From the NCBI GenBank assembly GCA_030837445.1, contig JAUPKM010000066.1, positions 1 to 17,043 of the forward strand: a stretch of DNA of 17,043 bases. The letters run 5' to 3'. Source of the stretch: Actinomycetota bacterium (GTDB lineage: Bacteria; Actinomycetota; Actinomycetes; S36-B12; UBA10799). Shown one piece after another: positions 7,182-13,868 of the stretch (within the stretch, counting starts at the first letter, position 1; each line of letters starts with the position of its first letter). The position numbers and the translations under genes were made by a program. Below the pieces are notes generated by a model. The model did not search any database, was not told the origin of the DNA, and saw only the letters and a program-made list of their open reading frames with translations.

Positions 7182-7895
7182 GTGTCCTGGTTCGCCGCAC
7201 TCGTCGCGGCGGTCGCCTCGATGACCATCGCGGCATCGCCGACATCACCCGCCGCCGAAGAATCCGCGGTCAGCGCTTTCTCGCAGGTGCAGGTCCGGAT
7301 CCCATTTCTTGAAGCGACTCCGGTGCGCTGGAATCCCTGTGCACCGATCACGTGGTCTTGGGAGGGTGCTTCTCAGCAGGAACTCGACGATGCCGCGGCG
7401 GCGTTCGGAATTGCTGGTGAGGCGGCAGGCCTGCAGTTCGTTCCGGCGCCGCCCGGACGTAAGGGCCAGGTCACGTTGACTACTCGGAGCCTTCGTGATT
7501 GGCAGGTCACGCCAGGGCTATACGGGTTCGCATGGACTTCCGCAACGAGTCAAGGTCCCGACGGCTACCAGGTCTACGTCCGGGCGACGGTTGCGGTGAG
7601 TCCTGACCTGGTCGGTTCTGGGAATTACGCGCAGTCGACGTGGCGGCGCGCCACGCTGGTACACGAGTTGGGGCACGTCGTGGGACTGGACCACTCGAAG
7701 AATCCCGACGACACGATGTCGCCGGAAGTTCTAGCCGGTCGCGACCGGTACAGCGCCAACGAGCTGGCGCTGCTGACTCAACTCGGTGCCGGTGGGGGTT
7801 GCCTCCGGGTTTTGCCCGACCCACCGCGTGATCCCTCTGAAGTGCGGGTGGACACGGGCGACAACACCCGGATGACGTTCGGCGGGGGTCCTTGA
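7182..7895 (+). CDS. Secreted matrixin-like zinc metalloprotease
   Basis: 237 residues from GTG 7182. The N-terminus MSWFAALVAAVASMTIAASP is a signal-peptide-like stretch ending in an Ala/Pro/Ser-rich region, so export is likely. The metzincin zinc site HELGHVVGLDH covers residues 161-171: His161, His165 and His171 bind zinc and Glu162 is the general base. Met179 in DTMSP supplies the Met-turn eight residues on, as in matrixins. The domain around residues 45-205 has the usual length for this fold. A short C-terminal tail follows. Two cysteines (53, 207) could form a disulfide. The natural substrate is unknown. It is divergent from the exported phosphoesterase and upstream of a lipoprotein gene, so three neighbouring genes encode envelope or exported proteins. 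Confidence 0.88.
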   Translation: MSWFAALVAAVASMTIAASPTSPAAEESAVSAFSQVQVRIPFLEATPVRWNPCAPITWSWEGASQQELDDAAAAFGIAGEAAGLQFVPAPPGRKGQVTLTTRSLRDWQVTPGLYGFAWTSATSQGPDGYQVYVRATVAVSPDLVGSGNYAQSTWRRATLVHELGHVVGLDHSKNPDDTMSPEVLAGRDRYSANELALLTQLGAGGGCLRVLPDPPRDPSEVRVDTGDNTRMTFGGGP

Positions 7896-7972
7896 CGAAG
7901 GCCGCAGGGCGCAGACCACTGGCACAATTGCCGACGACCTGCAGAGCCTCGGCGAGGGGGACATCGGCGGGC

Positions 7973-7978
7973 TAGGAT
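7973..7978 (+). promoter_or_regulatory. -10 box of the lipoprotein gene, leaderless type
   Basis: TAGGAT (TANNNT) is followed by 7 nt and the GTG at 7986. No Shine-Dalgarno sequence lies in the gap. The lipoprotein gene therefore probably has its own promoter, although the protease gene ends only 90 bp upstream in the same direction. Confidence 0.45.
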
Positions 7979-7985
7979 TCGCCGC

Positions 7986-9284
7986 GTGAGGAAGGTTCCG
8001 GTAGCAGTCTGCACCGCGCTGCTGGTCGCCGGTTGCGGGATCGTCGGTGAGGCGAAACGCGACGACACGACTGTGGCGTACCAGATGTTGCGTCAGGACA
8101 CGATCACCAATGCTGACCTGTGGGGCCCGGAGCCGAAGATGATCGCCGCCGGTTTGGGTTTCACCAACATCATCGGCATCCCCAACCTCACGAAGGAGAA
8201 CGTCGAACTGAGCCGCACGCTGACGAGGCTGGCTGGCGGCGCCTGGAACGAAGTTACGTGCGCCCCGGGAACAAGCCCGGAATTGGTCAACTACACCTCG
8301 GCTGCGACCCCCGACGCGGTTGCCAACTCCTACGGGCAGGAAGTCTTCTACTCGGACGGGTTGCCTATCGAATTCAGTTGGCCGATGCTGCCGAGCAGTC
8401 TGGCTGCCACCGACTTTCAGGTGACCCTCAACGACGGCTCCCGGGTGCAGCCGCAGGTCGTGTCGATCTACCCGAACATGGAGTACAACGAACGCTCCGT
8501 CGCGGTGATCTTCGGCCACTTCGGGAATCGGATTTCACCTACTCGGCCCGGTGCAATTTTCCCGACGTCGGTGCAGGTGGTCGCCGACGACAGTCCGCTG
8601 CAATTGGTAGGCCCCGGCGGCAAGCTGGTCAGTGCGGTGGGCTTGTCGGCGCAGTCCTCCGGGTCGCCCTACACCGACCCTAATGTTCCCCCCGGCCAGC
8701 GAGGCGGGCCGAAGCTTGTCGGTGCGAAGCTCACCCGCATGTCCACCGAGGGCGATGCCGCGCCCGTCGCGTTCTCGCAGAACCTGCCCAACGACGGGGT
8801 CGCGCTGTATGGCGACCAAGCGCAGTTTCGGCTGCGGACCTACACCTCCGGCGGGATGACAGCGGACGGTGTCCGTGGACTCTGGCCGACCGACTACCGG
8901 CGGTTCTTCCGGCTGCAGGCCAAGTCGGATACGGGGCAAGCAGTCGCACTGACTGAAGTCGGCAAGGACTACCTCGTCGATGGCGGGCGAGTCAGGGTTG
9001 TCGGACTCGCGGACCTGGGCAAGAGACAGGACAGCTACGACGACTGCTATGTCGAGGACAAGGACAACTACATCGACATCATCCTCGCCGGCGACGCCGC
9101 GGCAGTTGCGAAGATCACGACGGTCGAGATTCCATCGACGGGGGAGTACGACCCGGTCTACAACCCCGGCGGCCCAGGCAATGACCCAGCACCAGGTGTC
9201 CGCTACTCAGCGCCGAGTCCGCCGATCGCTCAACCCGTGACCATCGCGCTCGACGATCCAATGACGGTCACCTACCGACCCTGA
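7986..9284 (+). CDS. Lipoprotein of unknown function
   Basis: 432 residues from GTG 7986. The N-terminus has Arg-Lys at residues 2-3, a hydrophobic core and the lipobox V-A-G-C ending at Cys17, so it should be exported, lipidated and held at the outer face of the cytoplasmic membrane. The mature part is polar and rich in Gly, Pro, Asp and Tyr, with blocks such as GLPIEFSWPMLPSS and VTLNDGSRVQP that look beta-rich. Two acidic clusters (DDCYVEDKDNY and the surrounding Asp residues) might bind a cation. The C-terminus reads TIALDDPMTVTYRP. I do not recognise a named domain or an enzyme active site. It could be a surface or binding lipoprotein; no function is assigned. Confidence 0.82.
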   Translation: MRKVPVAVCTALLVAGCGIVGEAKRDDTTVAYQMLRQDTITNADLWGPEPKMIAAGLGFTNIIGIPNLTKENVELSRTLTRLAGGAWNEVTCAPGTSPELVNYTSAATPDAVANSYGQEVFYSDGLPIEFSWPMLPSSLAATDFQVTLNDGSRVQPQVVSIYPNMEYNERSVAVIFGHFGNRISPTRPGAIFPTSVQVVADDSPLQLVGPGGKLVSAVGLSAQSSGSPYTDPNVPPGQRGGPKLVGAKLTRMSTEGDAAPVAFSQNLPNDGVALYGDQAQFRLRTYTSGGMTADGVRGLWPTDYRRFFRLQAKSDTGQAVALTEVGKDYLVDGGRVRVVGLADLGKRQDSYDDCYVEDKDNYIDIILAGDAAAVAKITTVEIPSTGEYDPVYNPGGPGNDPAPGVRYSAPSPPIAQPVTIALDDPMTVTYRP

Positions 9285-9320
9285 GGCCCCCCAGCGGGTC
9301 TGCCCAAGAGCCTCGCTCAA

Positions 9321-9337
9321 GGCCAGCAACGATGGCC
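9321..9337 (+). terminator. Weak hairpin after the lipoprotein gene
   Basis: GGCCA (9321-9325) and TGGCC (9333-9337) form a 5-bp stem with a 7-nt loop, 37 nt after the lipoprotein stop codon. There is no U-run. It is in the right place for a terminator before the next operon, but short stems of this kind are frequent in high-GC sequence. Confidence 0.2.
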
Positions 9338-9382
9338 GTGCAGGCAAGCTCGGCTGAAGCTCCGTTCCGCTAGACGGGCTGC

Positions 9383-9425
9383 TAGAGTACTTGCAGAATT
9401 GCGCAACTGATAATTATGGAAGGAG
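9383..9425 (+). promoter_or_regulatory. Promoter/operator region of the ArsR-Ehr operon
   Basis: Two candidate -10 boxes are visible: TAGAGT (9383-9388) and GATAAT (9409-9414, five of six matches to TATAAT). Between them lies the perfect 8-bp palindrome TTGCGCAA (9399-9406), flanked by CAG and CTG in offset positions, with a further TTGC half-site at 9391. The ribosome site GGAAGGAG (9418-9425) serves the ATG at 9437. ArsR-family proteins often repress their own operon from a palindrome at the promoter, so this is the likely autoregulatory site. This stretch is distinctly AT-richer than the genes around it. Confidence 0.45.
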
Positions 9426-9436
9426 CGAGTCGACCA

Positions 9437-9766
9437 ATGGGAGTGCCGCTGTACCAGGCCAAGTCGGACTTCTTCCGAACCCTTGGTCATCCTGCTCGCA
9501 TCCGGGTGCTCGAACTGCTGAGCGAGCGCGATCATGCCGTGCACGAGTTGTTGGAGGACATCGGGATAGAACCCAGCAGTCTGTCGCAGCAGTTGGCGGT
9601 CCTGCGTAGGGCCGGGCTGGTTCAGCAGCGCCGCGAAGGGGCTGCGGTCATCTATTCCATTGCGGTTCCGGAGGTCAGCGATCTCCTGACCGCGGCTCGG
9701 CAGGTTCTGTCGAAGGTACTTTCCGACCAGCAGTCACTGGCTTCCGAACTCAGCGACCAGGCCTGA
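9437..9766 (+). CDS. ArsR-family winged-helix regulator (Rv0081-like)
   Basis: 109 residues. Winged helix-turn-helix: N-terminal helix FFRTLGHPARIRVLELL, recognition region SSLSQQLAVLRRAGLV (residues 47-62), and wing QRREGAAVIYSI (64-75). The canonical ArsR/SmtB metal site in the 'ELCVCDL' helix is absent: the equivalent reads HAVHELL, and the whole protein has no cysteine, so arsenic- or cadmium-type sensing through thiols is excluded. Sequence and context match what I recall of M. tuberculosis Rv0081, a regulator in the hypoxia network that controls the same downstream gene set. ATG 9437 is preferred over the in-frame ATG 9416 because GGAAGGAG precedes it. The next gene begins 7 nt after its stop, so regulator and complex are made from one message. 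Confidence 0.9.
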   Translation: MGVPLYQAKSDFFRTLGHPARIRVLELLSERDHAVHELLEDIGIEPSSLSQQLAVLRRAGLVQQRREGAAVIYSIAVPEVSDLLTAARQVLSKVLSDQQSLASELSDQA

Positions 9767-9773
9767 CGCACGG

Positions 9774-10262
9774 ATGGGGATTTCGGACATCATTCGCCTG
9801 GCGAGACGGACAGGTCGCATCGCCGAGGCAGCACCGCCTGGTCCACCGCCCAATCCGGTAGTCCCCCCTGCGTTGCGAGGGAGCGTACAACTTCGCCACG
9901 TCGACGCAGGTTCCTGTAACGGTTGTGAGATTGAGATCGGGATGGCGTTTGGGCCCACCTACGACGCGGAGCGGTACGGTGCCCGGCTGGTGGCTTCCCC
10001 ACGGCACGCAGACGGCCTGCTGGTCACCGGCGCCGTCACGCAGAACATGGCCTCGTCGCTTCGGCGAACCTTCGAAGCGACGCCGACACCCAAAGTGGTG
10101 TTGGCGGTCGGGGACTGTGCACGCAACTGCGGAGTTTTTGCCGATGCCTATGGGGTCGTCGGCCCAGTGTCAACGGTCATCCCGGTCGATGGCGAGGTGG
10201 CGGGGTGCCCACCTCGACCCGCGGCGATCATCGAAATGCTGCGGACGGTGACGGGGCGGTGA
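9774..10262 (+). CDS. NuoB/HycG-like [4Fe-4S] subunit of an Ehr-type complex
   Basis: 162 residues, homologous to complex I NuoB and to hydrogenase small subunits HycG/HyfI. The four ligands of the proximal (N2-like) [4Fe-4S] cluster are all present: Cys48 and Cys51 in SCNGCE, Cys115 in GDC, and Cys145 in GCPPRP; Cys119 is extra. The role by family is to pass electrons between a cluster chain and the large-subunit active site at the membrane surface. The N-terminus carries a basic helix (IIRLARRTGR) and a Pro-rich linker (residues 20-32) before the cluster domain. No good ribosome site precedes ATG 9774, so translation is probably coupled to the regulator 7 nt upstream. It overlaps the next gene by GTGA. 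Syntenic with M. tuberculosis Rv0082 as I recall that locus. Confidence 0.9.
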   Translation: MGISDIIRLARRTGRIAEAAPPGPPPNPVVPPALRGSVQLRHVDAGSCNGCEIEIGMAFGPTYDAERYGARLVASPRHADGLLVTGAVTQNMASSLRRTFEATPTPKVVLAVGDCARNCGVFADAYGVVGPVSTVIPVDGEVAGCPPRPAAIIEMLRTVTGR

Positions 10263-12259
10263 CCGCAGTTGCGATCTTCCTCGTCGTGGGTGGGGCCATG
10301 TTCGCTGTTGCGCTGCTGGCCGCCTGGTTCGCGACGCCGGCGATTCGTTCGGCTCTCTGCGGGTCCGCTGTGGCCCTGCTCGGATGCGCTGGCGTCGGGG
10401 TGGGCGCGGCGACGCTCGCCGGAGCGCAGACGCAGGTGGCAGTCGGTCTCTCCCTGCCGCTCCCGCCGATGGTGTTCGACCCCGATCCGCTCGGGGGATT
10501 CTTCATGGTCGTCATCGGTTTAGTCGCGGTCGCCACGGCGGTGTTCGGTATCGGGTACGCGCGTGGGTCTGCTGCCGAGTCGCCGCTGATGTGGACGTCC
10601 TTCGCAGTCCTGGTGTTGGCGCTGCTGGCCGTGCCGGCGTGCGCCGACGCGGTGTCGTTTCTGTTGTGTTGGGAGTTGATGGCGCTGGCTTCCACAGCGC
10701 TTGTCTTCGCCGACCATCGTGGCCGGGCTGAGGTCCTGTCGGCTGGCATCTGGTTCACGGTGATGGCACATGTGAGTTTCCTGTTGCTGCTGCTCGGGTT
10801 CGCCGTCCTGGTTGGCGCTGCGGATGGGGACACAGCCTTCGGTGCATTGTCGGAGGTGGCGCCGGACTCGGTCGCCGGCGCGAGCGCATTTGTGCTCCTC
10901 AGCCTCGGTTTTGCCGCCAAGGCGGGGATTGTTCCGCTGCACGTCTGGTTACCCCGAGCGCATCCCGCCGCACCCAGTCACGTGTCCGCACTGATGAGCG
11001 CGGCGCTCGTCAAACTTGGCGTCTTCGGGGTGCTGGTGTTGGTGCTGCGACTCCTACCCGGCGGTCCCGCCTGGGAGGGCGTCGCGCTGATGGTCGCGGG
11101 TGGGCTTTCGGCGCTCTTCGGAGTGCTGCAGGCGTCCGTCGCTGCTGACCTCAAGCGGCTGTTGGCGTTCTCCACCACCGAGAACGTCGGGCTGATGTTT
11201 CTGGCCGTCGGTGCCGCCAGTCTGCTGACGGCGAGTGGGGCCGACGCAGTGGCGGGTGTCGCCCTGGTGGCGTGTCTGTTGCTGGTTGTCGCCCACGCCG
11301 CACTGAAGACGGCGGCCTTCCTGGCGGCGGGCTCAGTACATCATTCGACCGGCGAGCGGGACCTGGACCGACTCGGTGGCCTCGGGCGGTTGATGCCCGT
11401 GACAGCCGCGACCTTCGGTATCGCCGCCCTGGCCGCCGCAGCCTTGCCAGTGACGGCTGGATTCGTCGCGGAGTGGTCGCTCTTTCAGGCGCTGATCCAT
11501 GGAGCGATCCCGGGTGACGGACTGGTGTCGGTGGCGATGCCGATCGCGGTCGCCGTGGTTGCGCTGACCACGGGAATCGCCTTGCTCACCTTCGTCAAGG
11601 CCTTTGGCATCGCATTCCTGGCGCGACCGCGGAGTCCGGCAGCGGCGACTGCTCGCGAGTCCGGTCTGACCATGCGAGCGGGCATGATGATTGCCGCCGC
11701 GGCTGTGCTCGTGGTGGGGGTCCTCCCTGGGTTCGTGGCTTCGGCGGCCGCCACGGCGGTGGCGGTACCGGTGGTTGATGGTTCGGCCGCGGGCGGACTG
11801 ATGCTGGTGCCCTTCAATGCCCTGCTCGCCCCAGCCGCGTTGACAGCCCTGCTGGTCGTGCTGACCCTGGTGGTGATCGGGTGGCAGATGGTGGCAGCCA
11901 GACGGGCGCCTCGTCGCGAGGTTGAGCTCGTGTGGGCATGCGGGGCCGGCTCGTTGACACCACGTATGCAGTACACCGCGACGTCCTATGCCGAACCACT
12001 GACCCGGGTGTTCGATGATGCGCTGGCCCAGACCAGGGACGTCGAGGTCACACACGCAGATGAGTCGCGCTATCTGATCTCGCGGGTGCGTTTCTCTCAG
12101 CAAGTCGACGATGTATTCGAGACGCTGCTCTACCGGCCAGCGGTGCGGCTGTTCAATCGGATCGGACTGGTTGGCGGGTGGTTGCAGAACGGAAGCATCC
12201 ATCGCTACTTGATCTTCTCCTTCATCGGCCTCCTGTTGGTCTTGGCGGTATCACGATGA
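10259..12259 (+). CDS. hyfB: HyfB-like antiporter subunit (proton-conducting membrane protein)
   Basis: 666 residues from GTG 10259, whose GTGA overlaps the previous stop. It is related to the Mrp-type antiporter subunits of complex I (NuoL/M/N) and HyfB/HycC, with about 14-16 transmembrane helices. The channel residues expected in a proton pump are present: Glu139 in LCWELMALAST, Lys252 in MSAALVKLG after the WLPRAHPAAPSHVSA loop, the DLKRLLAFSTTENVG segment, and the Lys in HAALKTAAFLAAG. The C-terminal part has a cytoplasmic segment (residues of about 560-640) and a last helix ending IGLLLVLAVSR. The frame is open upstream to 10205, but that start would lie inside the previous gene. Role by family: ion translocation coupled to redox change. 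Syntenic with Rv0083. Confidence 0.9.
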   Translation: MTAVAIFLVVGGAMFAVALLAAWFATPAIRSALCGSAVALLGCAGVGVGAATLAGAQTQVAVGLSLPLPPMVFDPDPLGGFFMVVIGLVAVATAVFGIGYARGSAAESPLMWTSFAVLVLALLAVPACADAVSFLLCWELMALASTALVFADHRGRAEVLSAGIWFTVMAHVSFLLLLLGFAVLVGAADGDTAFGALSEVAPDSVAGASAFVLLSLGFAAKAGIVPLHVWLPRAHPAAPSHVSALMSAALVKLGVFGVLVLVLRLLPGGPAWEGVALMVAGGLSALFGVLQASVAADLKRLLAFSTTENVGLMFLAVGAASLLTASGADAVAGVALVACLLLVVAHAALKTAAFLAAGSVHHSTGERDLDRLGGLGRLMPVTAATFGIAALAAAALPVTAGFVAEWSLFQALIHGAIPGDGLVSVAMPIAVAVVALTTGIALLTFVKAFGIAFLARPRSPAAATARESGLTMRAGMMIAAAAVLVVGVLPGFVASAAATAVAVPVVDGSAAGGLMLVPFNALLAPAALTALLVVLTLVVIGWQMVAARRAPRREVELVWACGAGSLTPRMQYTATSYAEPLTRVFDDALAQTRDVEVTHADESRYLISRVRFSQQVDDVFETLLYRPAVRLFNRIGLVGGWLQNGSIHRYLIFSFIGLLLVLAVSR

Positions 12260-13209
12260 GTGGCCCCGCACTGGTGTTGATCGCTATCCAGGTGGTAGCC
12301 ATGCTGCTCCTCGCCCCGGTTGTCACGGGGGTGATGCGACAACTGCGCGCCCGGCTGGAAGGCCGCGCCGGTGCGGGTATCTGGCAGCCGTGGCGAGACC
12401 TTCGCAAGCAGTTCCGAAAGGAGCCACTGTCTGCCCGCGACACCAGTTGGATCTCACGTATCGGGCCAGTCGTCTTCATGGTCACCGGTATTGGTGTGTG
12501 CGCGTTGGTGCCGCTGGTGGGCACCGTGACACTGCCCCTGGTCCCCGACGATCTGTTCGTTGTCGTGGGGTTGTTGCTGTTGGGCACGGCGGCACTTGCC
12601 CTGATCGGACTCGACGCTGGAACTGCCTTCGGCGGGATGGGTTCCAGTCGGCACATGACCATCGCCGCGTTGGTGGAACCGACCGTGTTGCTCTCGATCT
12701 ATGCGCTCTCGGTGCCGGTGGGGACATCGTTGCTGAGCGTGATCGTGACCAGTCGGTCGTCGGACGTGACGAGCATCTGGTCGCCGGTGAGCGTGCTGGC
12801 CGTCACGGCTCTGGCGATCGCCGTGATTGCGGAGACCGGGCGACTGCCAGTGGACAACCCGGCTACCCATCTCGAGTTGACCATGGTCCACGAGGCGATG
12901 TTGTTGGAGACCTCGGGTCGGGACCTCGCGTGGTTGGAGTGGGGTTCGCAGGTGCGACTCGGTGCGCTCCTCGGCCTGCTCGCGGCCTTCGTCATGCCGT
13001 TCGGTCTCACTGATCAGCTAACGCTGCCGTTGGTGGCTCTGGGCCTGCTGGCGATGGTTGCCAAAGTCCTCGGGCTGGCAGTCTGCCTGGCCGCGGCCGA
13101 GGTATTCATCGCCAAGCTGCGGCTGTTCCGGGTGCCGGAGTTGTTGGCGGGTTCCTTCGCCCTGGCGCTGGTGGCGGTCACAGCGTCGTACTGGGTGGTG
13201 ACGGGGTGA
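12256..13209 (+). CDS. hycD: HycD/HyfC (NuoH-like) membrane subunit
   Basis: 317 residues, starting at ATG 12256 inside an ATGA overlap with the previous stop. Homologous to complex I NuoH and formate hydrogenlyase HycD, the subunit that joins the soluble redox arm to the membrane arm. Visible family features: PWRDLRKQFRKE (45-56) on the first cytoplasmic loop, SRIGPVVF, AGTAFGGMGSSRHMT (121-135), EP at 141-142, and the loop AETGRLPVDNPATHLEL (Glu193 in AET), equivalent to the quinone-site loop of NuoH. About eight transmembrane helices. In the SSR(E/H) motif the residue is His133, where I would expect Glu in many relatives. Corresponds to M. tuberculosis hycD (Rv0084). Confidence 0.9.
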   Translation: MSGPALVLIAIQVVAMLLLAPVVTGVMRQLRARLEGRAGAGIWQPWRDLRKQFRKEPLSARDTSWISRIGPVVFMVTGIGVCALVPLVGTVTLPLVPDDLFVVVGLLLLGTAALALIGLDAGTAFGGMGSSRHMTIAALVEPTVLLSIYALSVPVGTSLLSVIVTSRSSDVTSIWSPVSVLAVTALAIAVIAETGRLPVDNPATHLELTMVHEAMLLETSGRDLAWLEWGSQVRLGALLGLLAAFVMPFGLTDQLTLPLVALGLLAMVAKVLGLAVCLAAAEVFIAKLRLFRVPELLAGSFALALVAVTASYWVVTG

Positions 13210-13868
13210 GCCTCTCGTCGGACCTGTTCGGTCAACTCATTGGGATCTGCGGTGGGGCACTGCTGCTGACCGCAACGTTGCTGGTCTGGCGTCGATCGAT
13301 GCCCGCAGGGGTGCGGGCGCTAGCGGTCCAGGGAATTGCCGTCGCCGGATTGGCTGCCGCGATCGGGATCTTCGAAGGCGAGTGGCAACTGCTGGCGATT
13401 GCGGCTGGCATCGTCGTGATCAAGGGGGTACTCATCCCACTGGTGCTGGCCCGGGCCGCGCGCTCGAGGCCCAGTTCTCGCGCAGAGGTTCCCCTCATCA
13501 ACACCACCGCCGCACTCCTGTGGGCAGCGCTGCTGACCACAGTGGCCTACTTGGTGGCTCAGCCGGTCGCCGCGCTCGCGCCGGGACCGGCCGCGGGAAC
13601 TCTGGCGGTGGGGTTTGCACTGGTACTCATCGGCTTCCTGTTGTTGCTTGTCCGAAGGCACGCTGTCGGTCAGGTCATGGGTTTCGTCGTGCTTGACAAT
13701 GGCATCGCGGCCATCGCTTTCCTGACTGTCGGCGGTGTGCCGTTGGTGGTCGAAATCGGCGTCTCACTCGACGTCCTCCTGATCGTTCTCATCCTCTACG
13801 TCGTCACGAACAGGATGGCGGCAGCGGGTGTGGTCGACCTTGACGATCTACGGGAGTTGCACGACTGA
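13206..13868 (+). CDS. hycP: HyfE-like (NuoK-related) membrane subunit
   Basis: 220 residues from GTG 13206 (GTGA overlap). Hydrophobic throughout, with about six to seven transmembrane helices. The C-terminal region GFVVLDNGIAAIAFLTVGGVPLVVEIG, followed by SLDVLLIVLILYVV, is the conserved HyfE core, related to NuoK; the acidic residues in LDNG, VVEIG and SLDV lie within or next to helices and suit ion transfer. A cytoplasmic tail VVDLDDLRELHD ends the protein. A basic loop RAARSRPSSRAE around residues 83-94 should be cytoplasmic. Corresponds by order to Rv0085 (hycP). The next gene starts with a 1-nt overlap (TGATG). Confidence 0.87.
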   Translation: MSLSSDLFGQLIGICGGALLLTATLLVWRRSMPAGVRALAVQGIAVAGLAAAIGIFEGEWQLLAIAAGIVVIKGVLIPLVLARAARSRPSSRAEVPLINTTAALLWAALLTTVAYLVAQPVAALAPGPAAGTLAVGFALVLIGFLLLLVRRHAVGQVMGFVVLDNGIAAIAFLTVGGVPLVVEIGVSLDVLLIVLILYVVTNRMAAAGVVDLDDLRELHD

